From Sporolactobacillus vineae DSM 21990 = SL153 (lineage in GTDB: Bacteria > Bacillota > Bacilli > Bacillales > Sporolactobacillaceae): 64,000 nt of DNA. The notes under the pieces were generated by a model that was given only the letters and a program-made list of their open reading frames with translations, did not search any database and was not told where the DNA came from. Shown one piece after another: positions 63,885-64,000 of the stretch; positions within the stretch are counted from its first letter, which is position 1; each line of letters begins with the position of its first letter. A program made the translations under genes and the position numbers. The stretch is taken from NCBI RefSeq assembly GCF_000377985.1, contig NZ_KB899044.1, forward strand, positions 124,001 to 188,000. Reading direction: 5' to 3'.

Positions 63885-64000
63885 TCAGTTCTTAATGCCC
63901 GTTGCTTCCAGTTTCGATAACGACAGCTTATTTTGCAACGCGATGCGTGCATTCTGACAGGCCATCTGTACAAGGTTCTTTTTGGTGCCACGTTTGGGAT
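63885..64000 (-). pseudogene. 3' end of a UvrC-like reading frame (partial, probably truncated)
   Basis: A minus-strand frame enters from beyond the right edge and stops with TGA at 63885. Its last 37 codons read PKRGTKKNLVQMA, then NARIALQNKL and end LEATGIKN. The first part resembles the central UvrC stretch (PKxGxKKxLVxMAxxNARxAL). In UvrC that stretch lies mid-protein and is followed by the C-terminal RNase H-like and helix-hairpin-helix domains, which are missing here. It is either a truncated paralogue, a disrupted gene or a short relative. Confidence 0.5.

Overview
The window is a chromosomal segment of about 50% GC from a low-to-mid-GC Gram-positive bacterium (Bacillota). Three things point there: Bacillus-type gene orders (ypjD-dapB-mgsA-cca-birA, hemA-C-D-B-L, opuA, yhaN-yhaO), strong Shine-Dalgarno sequences of the AGGAGGTGA type, and a coproporphyrin-type heme pathway (HemQ plus the Gram-positive HemH). 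A monomeric vitamin-B12-dependent ribonucleotide reductase like that of lactobacilli sits beside these Bacillus-like operons. A member of the Sporolactobacillaceae or a close relative would fit, but that is inference. I saw no rRNA, intact tRNA, CRISPR array or complete insertion sequence.

Layout. 0.2-6 kb: the ypjD-dapB-mgsA-cca-birA operon (minus), a divergent YitT-family membrane protein and a type II pantothenate kinase. 6-19.8 kb: a ferritin-like protein, an anchored amidase, two acetyltransferases, a Na+/K+-ATPase-like P-type ATPase, hemH-hemQ, a MerR-like DNA-binding protein, nrdJ with an ECF substrate-binding subunit, an alpha/beta hydrolase and a small protein. 20-26.7 kb: hemE facing the hemACDBL operon. 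27-32.3 kb: cytosine permease/deaminase, then a PrpD/PrpB pair of the methylcitrate cycle. 32.4-38.7 kb: rarA and the SbcCD-like yhaN-yhaO pair. 38.8-42.7 kb: a redox cluster of alcohol dehydrogenase, Crp/Fnr regulator, cupin, ferredoxin and NAD(P)-binding protein, with two FNR/CRP-type palindromes. 42.7-48.2 kb: an EcsC protein and a Bce-type peptide-antibiotic detoxification and sensing module. 48.2-51.5 kb: the OpuA glycine-betaine transporter. 51.7-54.3 kb: a TPP riboswitch and thiD-thiM-thiE. 54.4-58 kb: a structured RNA with its own promoter and terminator, two isocitrate-lyase/PEP-mutase paralogues and an MFS carrier. 58-64 kb: a more disordered, AT-richer end with a Doc-like toxin and a 39-residue basic partner, decayed sequence, an MHS-type carrier, an M20 dipeptidase under a SAM-I riboswitch, an unrecognised gene, and a UvrC-like fragment cut by the window edge.

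How the parts fit. Heme synthesis is split into three units (hemACDBL, hemE, hemHQ) and hemX is missing from its usual place. Deoxynucleotide synthesis by NrdJ needs adenosylcobalamin, and the S component translated just after it is a good candidate B12 importer. Three members of the isocitrate-lyase/PEP-mutase superfamily lie within 25 kb, two of them beside an organic-acid carrier. The least conventional elements are the structured RNA at 54.45-54.69 kb, the SAM-riboswitch-controlled dipeptidase, the Doc-like protein with a substituted motif histidine and tiny upstream ORF, and the truncated UvrC-like frame at the right edge.
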